From: Artemia franciscana
Taxonomy: Eukaryota; Arthropoda; Branchiopoda; Anostraca; Artemiidae
Reading direction: 5' to 3'
Assembly (NCBI RefSeq): GCF_032884065.1
Contig: NW_027062961.1
Coordinates: 39,410-103,409, forward strand
DNA length: 64,000 nucleotides
Positions within the stretch are counted from its first letter, which is position 1. Each line of letters starts with the position of its first letter. Positions 1-12,603 of the stretch are shown here, piece after piece. The notes under the pieces are model-generated. The model did not search any database. It worked only from the letters and a program-made list of their open reading frames with translations, and was not told the DNA's origin. The position numbers and the translations under genes are program-made.

Positions 1-14
1 CCACTAACAAAGAA

Positions 15-1237
15 ATGACTAAGAAATGCAGTGCAATGCATTATTATTCCTATAGACTAATGATTCGGCAGGATGAAGAAAATTATATTTTAAAATGCCG
101 TCAATTGTTTCATCAATACGTCGTTGATATGTATGCAAAAATTCAATCAGAACGTTTGCTATATATCCGTCTGAATCAGACCAAGCTCCGCTCTGAACAA
201 TACATTCATTTGCGAGATGCAGTTGTAAATGACGGTAATACCACAAACGTTGGAAGATTAACGATTTTACCTTCGTCATATGCTGGCAGTCCCCGTCATA
301 TGCATGAATATGCTCAAGATGCTATTGCGTATGTTCGTCTCTATGGTCGTCCAGATTTATTTATTACATTTACATGTAATCAATCTTGGGACGAGATACA
401 GCAGCTTTTACTTCAAGGACAATCGGCGGTTCATAGACATGACATTACGGCCCGTGTCTTCCGGCAAAAGTTGAAATCACTGATAAACTACATAGTAAAA
501 CTTGAAGTGTTTTGGTCAGTGCGATGCTGGATGTACTCAGTGGAATGGCAAAAACGAGGTTTGCCACACGCACATATACTAAACTGGCTACATAATAAAA
601 TTACTTCTAACGAAATTGATGATGTGATTCCCGCTGAAATACCTGATGAAAATGTCGATAAGGGGTTATATGATATTGTTGTAAAAAATATGATACATGG
701 ACCTTGCGGTGCACTATACGAAAATTCACCATGCATGGCCAAAGGAAGGTGCACGAAGCAATATCCTCGACTTTTAGTATCCAACACAAATACTGGCAAT
801 GATGGTTACCCACAATATAGAAGAAGATCTACTGAAGATGGCTGTAAAACAGCAATAATAAAGAAGCGTAACGGTGCCACCATCGAAGTGGATAACCAGT
901 GGGTTGTTCCATATTCCCCATTATTATCAAATACATATGTAAATACGTCAACAAAGGCAGTGACATGGCAGGTTTTGGCTTGCAGTCCGAAATCAAGGAT
1001 ATCGACGAAATCGTACAATATCAGGCTGGAAGATACATAAGCAGTAATGAAGCTGTTTGGCGAATTCTTTCATTTCCGATACATGAACGTAGTCCAGCTG
1101 TTGTTCACTTAGTGGTACATTTACAGAATGGTCAACGTGTTTATTTCTCGGAATCCAACGTGCAACAAAGAGCCCTGAATCCACTGGATACAAAGTTAAC
1201 TGCTTTCTTTTCGCTATGCAAAAATGATTCTTTTGCA
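15..1237 (+). pseudogene. Helitron Rep (HUH endonuclease) domain remnant
   Basis: Encodes the Helitron-like N-terminal and Rep region, which in intact elements nicks DNA and starts rolling-circle transposition. The first frame (15-1040) carries the HUH-type histidine pair in GLPHAHIL, about residues 182-189, preceded by a conserved block with FITFTCN. The tyrosine motif KYICKYVNKG lies in another frame, with codons from about 929, so a frameshift falls between roughly 900 and 930. The second frame continues past SSNEAVWRILSFPIHERSP, a typical Helitron segment. The first stop in the original frame is at 1040. The protein would begin upstream of the window in an intact element. Confidence 0.88.
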
Positions 1238-1257
1238 AAAAACTGCTGTATACTGAA

Positions 1258-3132
1258 GTGCCTTCGTATTACACGTGGAATACTAAAAATAAAGTATTTG
1301 AACCTCGAAAACAGGGTAAGTCAGTCGACGGCCAACCTACCATCTTCAAAGGTACCACGATAGGAAGACTCTACACCGTTCACCCCAATCAACATGAATG
1401 CTTCTTTCTACGCCTGCTTTTGGTGAATGTACCCGGTCCGACGTCCCTTGAGTATTTGAGAACTGTAAACGGTACTATACATGACAGTTACCGTAGTGCA
1501 TGCCAAGCTCTGAATTTATTGGAGAATGACCAACACTGGGATAACTGCATCAATAACGCGTGCGAAACGTCAACTACAAGTCAAATTCATGCATTGTTTG
1601 GCATCATACTAACAACTTGCTCTCCATCAGCTCCTACAGAGTTATGGGAAAAATATAAATCAAAAATGTCCGAAGATATACTCCATCGAAAACAGTTAGA
1701 GACGTCAGATATGACTTTTGATTTTACATCAGAAATTTATAACTACACTTTAGTTATTATAGAAGATTTGTGCGTATGTATGGCAAACAAACCTCTTCAG
1801 GATTTGGGAATGCCTTCACCTAATCGTATCGCTGCTGTTTCGACATGTGTAGAACTGGATCGTGAACAAAGTTACAGTACGAGTGATCTATTGTCGTATG
1901 TACAAAATAACATTTCCAAGTTAACGTCGGAACAAAAAGACATTTATGATACGATAATGCATTGTGTCGATAACAACGTTGGAGAAATTTTCTTTTTGGA
2001 TGCGCCAGGAGGTACTGGTAAAACGTTTGTGATAAAACTGATTCTGGCATCAATTCGATCAAAAAATGATATAGCGTTGGCAATTGCGTCGTCCGGAATA
2101 GCTCAATGTTGCTGCCTGGTGGAAGAACTGCTCATTCCACTTTGAAATTGCCTCTGAATTTGTATTCTACAGAAACTCCCACTTGCAATATTTCCAAATC
2201 ATCTGGGATGGGTAAAGTATTGCAGCAATGCAAACTTATTATTTGGGACGAGTGCACAATGGCACACAAAAAATCGCTCGAGGCTCTGGATCAATGTTTG
2301 AAAGATTTGCGAGAGAATTCGAAACCCTTTGGCAACACATTAATATTGCTTGCGGGAGATTTCAGGCAAACATTACCTATAATACCTAGATCAACCCCTG
2401 CAGACGAAATGAATGCTTGCCAGAAAAATTCTAATTTATGGGCACACGTAAAAACATTAAAATTAACTACAAATATGCGTGTCCGATTGCAAAACAATGA
2501 CTCTGGTCAAACATTTTCAGATCAATTGCTGGCAATTGGAAACGGAAAGCTCCCAGTAGACTCAATTTCAGGACGTATACAACTACCTGCTGAATTCTGT
2601 AATTTAGTGACGTCCAAAAATGAATTGATTGAAAAAGTATTTCCGAATATTCTAAACAATTATAAAAATAATAAATGGCTAAGTGAAAGAGCAATTCTTG
2701 CACCCAAAAATATAGACGTCCACGAAATCAACAAAATTGTTTTGACCAAGATTCGAGACCAGGCAGTCCTTTACAAGTCAGTTGACACAGTTTTAAAAAT
2801 AACAATGGAAAACGTAATAGAGGCCACAATATTTGACAGGGCCTTTTGAAGGTGAGACTGTTCTTATTCCTCGCCTTCCCATGGTTCCAACGGATCTGCC
2901 TTTTCAATTTAAAAGATTGCAATTCCCAATTCGATTAGCATTTGCAATCACCATCAACAAAGCTCAAGGTCAATCATTAGAAAAATGTGGTATAGATCTT
3001 AATACTGATTGTTTTTCCCATGGACAATTGTACGTTGCATGCTCGAGGGTCGGTAAACCTGACAATCTATTTATATGCAGCGACGATTGGACAGCGAAGA
3101 ATGTTGTATATTCGCAAGTTTCACACAGTTAA
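1258..3132 (+). pseudogene. Helitron PIF1-like helicase domain remnant
   Basis: Superfamily 1 DNA helicase part of the Helitron protein, which in intact elements unwinds DNA during transposition. Three successive frames are needed. Frame one (1258-2145) has Walker A APGGTGKTF at about 2001-2027. Frame two (2106-2849) has GGRTAHS, Walker B IIWDECTM near 2240-2262, and motif III GDFRQTLPI. Frame three (2833-3132) has INKAQGQS and [16 protein letters not shown], the C-terminal helicase motifs, then a TAA stop. The motif order is complete, so damage is mainly by small indels, with some coding sequence apparently lost around 2830. The C-terminal segment is the part duplicated in the 19-22 kb cluster. 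Confidence 0.9.
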
Positions 3133-3155
3133 TTTGTATTTTATCTATCTATCTA

Positions 3156-3422
3156 TCTATATAAAAACGAGTTGTGTGTATGCATGTTTGTTTGTTTGTA
3201 AAAATAACGTTTGTATATGACGTCACTATTAGTACATAAGGCTTTGTATATGCACAGACAATGGGAAAGCCAAGAATGTTGTATATTCGCAAGTTTTACG
3301 TAGTTCAAAACACATATATAAATCTATCTATATTCATAGGTGGTGCACAGGGACACAACTACAATGACGCGTAACGACTTACGCGCGCGGGGTCGCCTAA
3401 CAGCTAATCCCCTAACAGCTAG
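3156..3422 (+). mobile_element. Short non-autonomous Helitron-like tail
   Basis: The segment starts TCTATATAAAAACGAG, like the TC-starting 5' end seen at 21469 (minus strand), and stops at CAGCTAG followed by T, the CTRR-type 3' end of Helitrons. Inside it is a second copy of the helicase-end sequence (GAATGTTGTATATTCGCAAG). It also has a GACACAACTACAATG / GCGTAACGACTTACGCGCG stretch that is shared in reverse complement with 20205-20280. The usual strong GC hairpin before CTAG is eroded here. It could be a separate small element or simply the 3' tail of the upstream Helitron. Confidence 0.45.
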
Positions 3423-3898
3423 TGATTTGATAATTATGACCATAGGATTATCTCTCGCTTACTTAAATGCTGCGTAATAATATTACTCAAGGTCACGAAC
3501 TTTAGTCCTTTGCCAGGTATTGCGAAATCTAACTAGTTCGCAGGGATTAAAATTCACAGAAAAAGCTTAGGCCTACTGGTTTGAATTTTTTTTTTTTTTT
3601 TTTTTTATAACCAACATTGAGCTTTATTTCCTTCATCAACACCAATTTAGTTTATAAATCCTTCCATATAAAAAAAAAGAATGGGATTTATCATGTGCTA
3701 AATGTTCTCTTGAGGTCTAATCACCAAGGAAAAAGTAGTTTCCGCTTCTCCTCTGCTCCGTATCCTTTACAGAATTGCGTTTATTAATTCTCGGCCTGAA
3801 GTTGTTGGGATCTCTTCTAAACGAAATTTCAAGAAGTTTCAAAAAGCGATTCATTCCGCTGAGAAGAGACTGTGGGGCGGTTGCAGAAGTATTCTGCG

Positions 3899-3998
3899 NN
3901 NNNNNNNNNNNNNNNNNNNNNNNNNNNNNNNNNNNNNNNNNNNNNNNNNNNNNNNNNNNNNNNNNNNNNNNNNNNNNNNNNNNNNNNNNNNNNNNNNN
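3899..3998. other. Assembly gap (100 N)
   Basis: A run of exactly 100 N, the conventional length for a gap of unknown size. The sequence just left of it (about 3740-3898) is less AT-rich than its surroundings and open in several frames, so an exon or repeat fragment may be cut by the gap. Confidence 0.99.
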
Positions 3999-3999
3999 A

Positions 4000-5199
4000 A
4001 TCATGGTTTATTATTTTTTCTTAATCTGCTCATGATTATATACATATACATACAAACAAAATACTGAGCCATGTCACTGATGAAATATATCATGATAATA
4101 TGACGACTAGAACGACAAGACAGTAATGTAAAATTACAGTTCATGAAACTTCTTGAATAACAGCTCATAAAACATCATGAAACTTTTTGAGTTCAAGTCG
4201 ATGAAACTTCTGAGAACACTATTCTTTCTACACTACTTTCTCGGTCACACTTTGAAGTTGCTCTTATAGTTTCTTCACTGTAATAGCCATATGCCAGAAT
4301 AAAATATGGTGAACAATAAACTCAATGAACGAAAATATATTAGTCCCATTTGTACCAAACATGATATGTAACTCACAAATTTAAACATGAACAGTATCAT
4401 ATGTTTAATGCTAAAAAAAGGTACTATACAATCTATCAGAGAATTAATGCTTGCTTCATACTCGTGAAAATTTATATTTCATTAGGTGTATTAGATATGA
4501 AAGAACATTTATTTAATATTAATGAAAGCCGGAGATTCGACAATATAAACTAAGAGAAAATTACGCATAGGCCTGTAGTAAAATTGCTGTCTGGGTTTAC
4601 TTTAAACACACCAACAACGATAAGAATAACACACAGCGTATTCTTGATTGAATTGGATTTACCGCATCGTAGGAAAATGCGGATTAATTTTTAATAGTCA
4701 CCATTTTTGTTTTCATTGTTATAAGCGTTTTCGTAGCTTTTCATGCAGCTTTAAGTGAGAAAAGACATGAAAAAAATTGCAGATCTTCCTGTCTAAATTA
4801 GATCAATAATTTTACTTTAAATAATTATTGTAAAGTGAAATATTTTATCTTAATAATTGCGCAACCGCTGATGGTTATGAATTAATGCGGGGACGTGTCC
4901 AAACGCAGCCACCACTACCACTAAAGTCGTCTAGGTTCAATTGAATTTTGTCTAATAGGAATTAATCCTATTAATCCGATGATAAACTGAAAGTTCCACT
5001 GTCTATTAAGCATATAACTGGTCTTAAGCTATTTTAAAGATTTCATAACTTCTTTAGGTATATATAATCTTAGATACACAAATTCAGTTCTTGAAATAGG
5101 CTCTAGTCCAACCTTCTGCCTACTGAATTAGCCATTAGTGCCGGGCACAATATGTATGATTGTTGAGACGCCAGATGTCTGCCCATTGACGCTGAAGTT
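4000..5199. other. AT-rich intergenic DNA
   Basis: No coding segment or recognised repeat seen. It lies downstream of the minus-strand homeobox gene and should contain its 3' UTR. I found no clear minus-strand AATAAA close to the stop codon at 5200, so the transcript end is undefined. Confidence 0.5.
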
Positions 5200-5337
5200 T
5201 CAGTATTCGGTTCCTTGATCGGCACTAGATTCTGTCAATGTTTCAGTCTCTCTGGCACTACTCTTACGCAATACTTTCCGTTGCTCCAAGTGCTGCTTTC
5301 TCCATTTTATCCGCCTGTTTTGAAACCAAACTTTTAC
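5200..5337 (-). CDS. Not-class homeobox gene, exon 3 (homeodomain helix 3 and C terminus)
   Basis: Last coding exon of a homeobox transcription factor. The acceptor TTTTTTTCAG precedes base 5337 (read on the minus strand), and the exon starts in phase 0 with the codon for homeodomain residue 45. It encodes KVWFQNRRIKWRKQ, the DNA-recognition helix with W48, F49, Q50, N51 and R53. A short basic/acidic tail of about 30 residues follows and ends at TGA (5202-5200). Q50 predicts binding to TAAT-core sites with the common Q50 flank preference. It joins exon 2 (9174-9409) without a frame change. The preceding intron is 5338-9173, about 3.8 kb. Confidence 0.93.
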   Translation of the reverse strand, partial: VKVWFQNRRIKWRKQHLEQRKVLRKSSARETETLTESSADQGTEY

Positions 5338-8300
5338 CTGAAAAAAAATCGGATTTTTAGTTTTAACTGCTATCAGAGAAACAGTTCTTAGGTTGTGGTA
5401 CAAGAGGTCGGTGTAATAGAGGTTAGCGAAAAGTGCAATTCTTTGGCTTAGAAAACTTTAAAAGTACGCGTAGCATAATAAAATTTCTATAATTGAGTGT
5501 CAGGCATGTTTGCAGAAATCTGTTTTGAATGGAGGGTTGCAATTATCAAAAAGGGCGAAATTCAAGAAAAGAAGCAAAAAAATGACAAATATGCGAAGAA
5601 TGCAGGGTTACCACAAAGAATTTAGTAATATCCAAGATTCGCCCTCAAAACCCAAAGGTTTGAAAAAACGTAATATTGAATAATAATGTATATACCTAAT
5701 ATGGTTTGCAAAGTTCACTGTTTAATAGTTGGTTTTAGAGTATCAAAATTTTTATGGGCATTGCGTTTTTCGAAGGGGGTCTAGTGACATTGAAAAAGAG
5801 AGAAAACCTGAAATACCGGGTATTTGAATGTAACATTTAGAAAGAATTGTGGCAGACAAATAATAACGATTACATTGTGTTGACTTAAATATGGACGATT
5901 TATTTAGTGTTGAACGTTTCAACCAACCAACACGCCTTGAACGTTTCAACCAACACATTACAGATCAAATTGTGTTGGTATTGGCAAAAGAATAAACAAG
6001 AGTCTTACTCACAGAGTCTTATCCTCAACTCCAGTTAAAATGCTTTACAAGATACAATGACGCCGGTCATCCGACTTCCTTGGCGGTAAAAAATTGCAAT
6101 AAACAGGGGAGTATAGTATTGGTAGGTCTGGAGCGAATTCTTGGGGAAGCCCAATGTGACAAGGGCGCCAATGAGCAATATCATGGTGGGGGGGGGGGGA
6201 GGGAATTTGATAAAGGTGCCAATAATTGATCAAATAGATAAATTTATTCTTAAAAAAAGAGTGGGAAAAGAAAAAAGGTGGAAAAGGAGGTTGCAAAAGA
6301 AATGTTTGGGGGGAGGGTAGGTATCCCTCCACTGCCTCCCGGATCTGTCAGTTGAGGATACGGTACAGATTATAAATAGTTAAAAAAGTAGATACATTTA
6401 TTAAGTTGGAGCAAGTGACTAAGGTATGTTTATTCATAGCTTAGATTTGCTTTCGCTAAATTCCTCCCAACATTTTTCAGAGCAGAAAGAACATATGCTC
6501 TAAAATGTGTTGGTTTGAACGTTCCAAAGTTAGTCTAGGAGCTATCAATACTAGTCACAGTACAGAATAAATTACTGTGCTGAAAAATAGAATTAAAAAT
6601 GTTTATGGTGAGGCGATAACAAAGTAACTTAAATACGGTACGCTAACATATTCATTAAGTACATATTCAGTAAGTGCAATCAGTGTTATTAATGAACATA
6701 AATTGGGTAAATTGGGGAGGGAAAGAGCAAAGTGTATTTTTCATTATCTAGGCTACGGGGGGAGAAATTTTCATTTCTATTTTTTCAAAAAAAAAATACC
6801 TAGAAGGACACTTCAATGAAAATGTCCCTTAAAAGGTATTTTTTTTTTAATCTAGGAAGGCGACACAGCCTTCCCCTTGGCCATACTCTAAATTGATGCC
6901 ACTATTTTCAACATTTCTATGTCTTTAAAAAGTTTTCAACGACAGAGTTGTCATACCCCAAAACCTGGTTTGGTTAGGCTAAAGTTCTGAAATTAATTTT
7001 CATTGTTCAAAATCTGTTAAACCTAGGAAATATGTAAAGTTAATGAGAGTAAAGAGTTCAACAAATATAGAGTTTTTTAAGCTTAAAAATAACCGGATCT
7101 ATTCAATAATTATTATGTGTGTATTTTACACCGGTTTTGAACTAAAAATTATTCAGAGATTGTAATTCTAAAGAAAAAAAGAAACAGTCAGGTTTATTCA
7201 TACTGAATTATTTACGTCAGTTTTAGAGCTAGAAATTCCTTTATATTGATCGATTTTATGATAACTTCCCTAAGTTCGAGAGTTTAGTGCAATAAAATTG
7301 AAATTTTCCGATACTCGATTGGTGAAAATGTTTACTTATAAGGTATCAATTTTTTTCGACGTCCATTAAGTTTAGCATATTGCCAAATATTGCCTTTTAT
7401 GTGAAAGTCAGTTTATTATTCATACGCGTATGCCCCTAAATCACTGCGCCTGACTCAAGCTCTTAAGATAGGAAAGTAACCATAGGCTATATTTCATTTT
7501 CATTTCAGCAACTCCGGGGCCACTTTATCGAACACTATCATTAAATATAAACAAGTAACTGTTATACCGCATGCTACTTGGAATTTTTCAGAAATTTTGA
7601 TAGATATTTTCTGTGGAGATAGAAAAAAAGAACATAGTATCTTCAATATTCTTGTACTCAACTTTCTTCTAAACATATTGATAGACCAGTTTGACCTCTT
7701 TGAACGACTTTTCCTCCCCTGATATAAATCGAAGAGGCCGCATTATATTAGGTCACATTATATTATGTTTTTGAACGGATTAGTGGCGTGTAATCGAACA
7801 TACACAGGAAGCGATCGAATCGACATCGAATCTAACCAAAATCGCATGCGATGTCGAATCGAACTTCCAGTTGCTGGAACAAAGTTGCAAAGCAGTCATA
7901 AAGGACCCATCCTGGGAACGGACACAAACTGTCTAATCTTTAATGGGACAAATCATGTGCTTTTTTTTCGGATGACTTCGTGGTTTCCTGAGACGGTTGA
8001 CATTCAAATCCGGCGTGAACTTATCAGATGGCTAGAAAAAAAATATGTTCAATTCCTAGTGGTTTTTGTTGACAAATATCTAGAGGAATCTAAGCCACTA
8101 ACTCCCAAGGAAAATACTAACCCTGTTTTCCTACGTATTCGTTAAGCCTGACCTTCAATATTGTTCTGCAGTTTCACTATCTACTTTCAGATCACAGCAG
8201 TTCTGCATTACTGCTCATTAAAAGAGTTCATGAGCCCCTAATATCGACACCTAGGTTCTAATTTTTCTGTAAATTACGCGTACAAGGCTATGGAACGCAC

Positions 8301-9173
8301 TTTAATAAAAGCTGCGGTCCTGTGGGCTTATATACTTTAAGAAATCATTTACACAAGATGACAAAATCATAAGATGACAAGATGAGAAATCATACAAATG
8401 ATGTATACAAAAATGGCTGCACACCTGCTACTACCATTGTTTAGAAGGCTACTCCCATTAATATCAAAGCTTCACGGTATAAACACATGATATATATATA
8501 CGAAATTCATATACCCCGGCACCAAAAACTAGGCTAGAATTTCCCCCTAGCAGTAAGTACTATAAAATATGTAAAGCACTCTCACAATGCCTACGATCAT
8601 TGGGTCTATCAGATTCTTAAAAAGAATCTAAAGCAATATTATTTGTTTGTATACATTAATTTTTACTATGATTATTTCAGAAAAAAATATAGGGGTCAGA
8701 TTAATTAATTATTTTCATTTGAATTGATATTTCTAGGGACGTAATCAGAGGTTGAAAAACCGAGAAGCCTGCAATACATTTAGAGTCTGCTATGACTATA
8801 GGACCAAACATACAGTCATCCACACAGAATCATTTATTTTGCGATTTTTTTCTTTTTTAATTAAGCCACTATTCAACTTGAATTTAAAACTGCCGAGTTA
8901 GTTTTAGATTTCTGGAATAATCGAGTGCTACTCATGGTATCTTGGAATTATGGCCAGAACAAAGCCTGAATAACAAATTGATGTAACCGGGGTAAAGGTG
9001 AAGACAATCGTGGTGTTCTTAGGCAGAATTTTAGAAAAAAATCAAGATCTTTCTAAAACAAAATTGCCTTGAGCTGGTCGTGCTTAATCAAGAAAATATG
9101 ATTTTCCCTAAGACACCACGTATAAGACCCATGAGTCTTTTTTGGCTTTAGGAAAGATAGCACAAACACTTAC
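5338..9173 (-). other. Intron 2 of the homeobox gene
   Basis: GT-AG intron of 3,836 bp. It holds a diverged dispersed repeat at about 6745-6903 (see that entry), a 126-codon plus-strand open frame at 7765-8145 with no recognisable domain, and a duplicated GAACGTTTCAACCAAC motif around 5912-5956. No PAL element lies inside. Confidence 0.85.
6745..6903 (+). repeat. Diverged dispersed repeat, copy A
   Basis: A block with an AT-rich, A/T-homopolymer core ending in a CCCCTTGG...AATTGATGCCAC-like edge. Similar blocks occur at 11845-12004 and 30830-30975, and the edge alone near 13345-13400 (CCCAATTGACGCCTCTGG). By eye these are old copies of one short noncoding repeat. The alignment is loose. Confidence 0.35.
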
Positions 9174-9409
9174 TTGAGACTCTGTAAGCTGTAAACTTGC
9201 AGCAAGATAAAGTCTTTCAGGTCCAACCATATATTGTTGTCTTTCGAATTCGGCTTCTAATCTTTCTAGCTGCTCGGCGCTGAATATTGTTCTCACCCTT
9301 TTTGATCTAGATAACATGGGATTTTCATTTGGTGGAAAATTTAAGGACTGCTGCTTTCGGTTTGCCTCTCGATAGTGTGAAGGAAAGTAATTAGTTGGAC
9401 TAGGAGAAC
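9174..9409 (-). CDS. Not-class homeobox gene, exon 2 (homeodomain helices 1 and 2)
   Basis: Middle exon, 236 nt, with acceptor CTTTTTCAAG and donor GTAAGT. It supplies residues 101-178 of the predicted 223-aa protein, the homeodomain starting near residue 135. Visible are [19 protein letters not shown] (N-terminal arm with R5, helix 1) and [18 protein letters not shown] (helix 2). The exon ends after homeodomain residue Q44, a common intron position in animal homeobox genes. The QQYMVG-ERLYLA signature matches, from memory, the Not/NOTO family (vertebrate Not/Noto, Drosophila CG18599), which acts in axial midline or neural patterning. Family assignment is by recalled similarity and needs a phylogeny. 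The preceding intron (9410-12302, about 2.9 kb) contains a long AT tract. Confidence 0.93.
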
Positions 9410-9920
9410 CTTGAAAAAGATTAATATTTAAAATCATAATAAAAATTTGGTATTAGGATAGCTTTCTTCTAAATTTAAGGTATTCAAGACTATAATTCAA
9501 ATTCAGAGATTATTCAAGTTTTCTTCCATACGACTTAATTTGCTTCTTTTTAACATTATTGTAGCTGTAAAAAAAAAAAAAAAAAAAAAACTGAAGTATG
9601 TCTAGGTAGCAAAAAAGGAGCATACCACTTTTCCGCATTTCTTAGTTTTTCCCGTGTCATGAATATCAAGGATCTTGTCTTTGAATAAGAAAACTCTACC
9701 GCACTTAGCAACAACCCTAACATACTAAATAGATAAAATTAAATGCATATAAACTTATACTTCTTTGGCTTGGGAAGAGAATTAAAAGGTTAATTGACCA
9801 TGCCTCCTAAATTGAACCGCCCAGGCTGCTATTCCTTGAATTTTTTTTTCCCGAAGATATTGAAAACTCAGTCGTGAACTTTAGATCTTAGTATGTAGGC
9901 TATATATGTTAAACTTAAAA

Positions 9921-10174
<254 letters not shown>

Positions 10175-11844
10175 AGATTTTTCAAGCGTGAGATTTTTAA
10201 ATTCTCAGGAACAACCCTGAAAAAGCCATGCATTCACTTTCTTTTGAGTTAAGCATAGTAAAAAAAAGTCAAGGTAACCGCTTTTTCACTCATATAAACC
10301 GTTTCGTTCTTAAGGAATACCAATTGTGCTAGCAAGACAAAAATAAAAAATAAAGGAGTGGTGCCGTTAGAAACTATTCTAGGGCACTAGGAAAAATAAC
10401 TGCAGTATAAAATCCACCAGCCTCTATTTATATCTTTATCAAAGTGTGAACAACAGGCCGTTTTTCTGTGATTATTTTTACTGGACGGTTTATCGCTTTA
10501 CTACCATGCCTGGACTTGTCATTAGGAGCCATTTTCAAATCATCAATAAAAAAAAATTCTTAACTAGTTACAGTACACTATTTCAAGGGGGATTCTATCG
10601 TTTCGTGTAATTTCCCTTCAAATGCAAAAAAAAAATATATTTCAAGCAAAATATGGGACGCTGGAGAAATATTGTTGAAATCATTACATTAGTTATTTTT
10701 TTATATGAAGGATCCCCTCCCCCACCTACATCCCAGTCCTTTTTATGTGTGCTTGCTATTAGGATACCTATATTTATATACTCCTTTGTTGCTGTTATTT
10801 TTGTACTTTTAGTACTTACCTGCTTACTTTAGTAAGGTACACATTTTCATATCCCTTTGTTTTTACAGTTCCTTTGTAATTAACTATTCATATTCTAAAG
10901 ATAAGCATCTTTAATAAGTTATTGCTCCTGAATCTAGAAGTAGTTTCGATTTTGTTTTAAAGGATAGTATAGAAACTGGTGGATATTCTTACATATTACT
11001 GGCTCGGAAATTTTTTTTTCAAGATTGGCAATGGCAATTAGTTATAGAATGCCCAAAAATCAAGTCTGGTTAGTTTTAAGAACTCAAATTTAAGGATTAA
11101 TTGATCCGGTAAGATCTTAAATTACCTTATTTCTGTATGCCGTTGTTACGTGAATATAGTTGTTAGTTTTGAATTTAAAGATTTTGGTGCTAATGAGAGG
11201 AGGTAGGATTTTAAAAAAATCACAAGAACAAGCAAGAATTTTTATTTTTATGCGGAAAGAATCTTAAAGTATAGACCTTCCTTTTAGACAAGAATATATA
11301 ATACTTTATATAGATATAAAGTATATCTTTTCTCTCAGGTGGAATTTCTTTCCCATAAATAGGAATAGGTTTCAACAATAATGCCAATTACCGAAGAACT
11401 TGTTCAGAGTCTCATAAATTTAATACACTGGTTGAAGGGATGAAACTATCCAAATTACTTTTGAGACCAGGTTTTGATGAGAAATAAGAACAAGAAATTT
11501 TGTAAACAAACAAAATCAGGAAAAATTAATTTATAACCCAGAGCAATATCTTGGTATTAGGAGGAGAGAGGGTTGGGAAGCTATTGCCATAGTAGTGATT
11601 AATATTATTGGAAAGAACGTTGAGTGGTAAAGTGAATGACATATTTTTTGTTGTTGTTGTCTCTGTATTGCTTCTGAACCATACATGTATTTTTTCACAT
11701 TGCTCCAGAAATATGAGCCAAGTTTCAATAATCTGTACGTTTGGGGGCGGGGGTCTTAGGTCTCTAGATTTAAATTCTAGAAAGAGTCACAGGTGATAAT
11801 TCATGAAAATTTTTAGGACAGTAAAATGTCTTTTTCGAAATCTA

Positions 11845-12004
11845 GGGGGTAAATTTGTCATTTTTTAGTGTTTTTTTTTTCAATAAAAATACAAAAATAT
11901 GCATTTTACAATGAAATGCACCCAGAAAAGGTATTTTTCCAAATATAGGGGGATAGAGAGGAAAATTCTAGGGGGCCCATGTCCCCTCCAATTGACGCCA
12001 CTGG
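11845..12004 (+). repeat. Diverged dispersed repeat, copy B
   Basis: Shares the sequence order TCTAGGGGGT, T-run, AATGAAATG, AAAAGGTATTTTT, CCCCTCCAATTGACGCCAC with the block at 6745-6903. Lies in intron 1 of the homeobox gene. No coding capacity. Confidence 0.4.
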
Positions 12005-12302
12005 AGAGGACAAATCCTTGGAAATATTTCCAGGATGAGAAAAATATAAGAAAAAGTCTATTTTGACAGAAAGCATCATAATTAAACCGCATCTTGCAAA
12101 TTTCTATGCATATCTATCTAAAATTTCTTGCAGTTTCTATCTATTTTTGGTTTCCCCTTGGACAACAGTTTTCCCGTAGTCCTCCCCACCGGCACACCTC
12201 CCCACCGAAACACCTCCCATCAGGCACCTTGTCTGAGGTCCCTCTCTATTTTCCTTTTAGCTATTTTACATTTTTTTCAACAATAGCAAAACACTGACTC
12301 AC

Positions 12303-12600
12303 CATCACTGATACCATCGAAATCTTTCTCTGATCTATCAATTGAATCGTCCCTTCTACAATCATTGTTAATACCTAGTATTGACTCAATACTAAATGCG
12401 TTTCTTCTTTTTAATTTCAAAGCTTCAATTTGCTGCTGTTGAAAAATCCTATTTAAAAGCATCCTTTGAAATAAGTCTGAATCTTTACTTGTGCACCCAC
12501 TGTCACCCGGTTGCTTCATATACGTTTGAGCCATTGCGGCCATCCATATAGGCTGGTTATAAGCCCAATTGCTTTTAGCATGTAAAGAAGAATTGTGCAT
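12303..12600 (-). CDS. Not-class homeobox gene, exon 1 (N terminus with eh1 motif)
   Basis: First coding exon, 298 nt. The ATG at 12600-12598 is the first in-frame Met after an upstream in-frame TAA, so the start is well supported unless a 5' exon is spliced in. The donor is GTGAGT after base 12303. The phase (one base left over) matches the two bases opening exon 2, giving a Gly codon across the junction. Residues 69-77, FSIESILGI, form an eh1 motif, which recruits Groucho/TLE co-repressors, so the factor is probably a repressor. A Q-rich/basic stretch (IFQQQQIEALKLKRR) precedes it. Predicted protein: 223 aa, nuclear. No disruption seen in any exon. Confidence 0.88.
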
Positions 12601-12603
12601 TCT

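Larger units (their letters stand above)
1..3132 (+). mobile_element. Helitron autonomous element, degenerate, 5' truncated by window edge
   Basis: Rolling-circle transposon carrying a Rep (HUH nuclease) region followed by a PIF1-like helicase. The reading frame is broken at least three times, near 900-930, 2105-2145 and 2830-2850, and probably again near 1240. It is therefore a dead copy. The left end lies outside the window. The 3' region after the helicase stop runs into a short Helitron-like tail at 3156-3422. Minus-strand relatives of its helicase C terminus recur at 19.0-21.7 kb. Identification rests on the Rep and helicase motifs described in the two pseudogene entries. Confidence 0.9.

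Noticed and set aside
7765..8145. 126-codon plus-strand frame in intron 2 of the homeobox gene
   Set aside because: No domain, splice partner or homologue recognised, and it lies opposite an intron. It could be an old transposon piece but I cannot support a gene.
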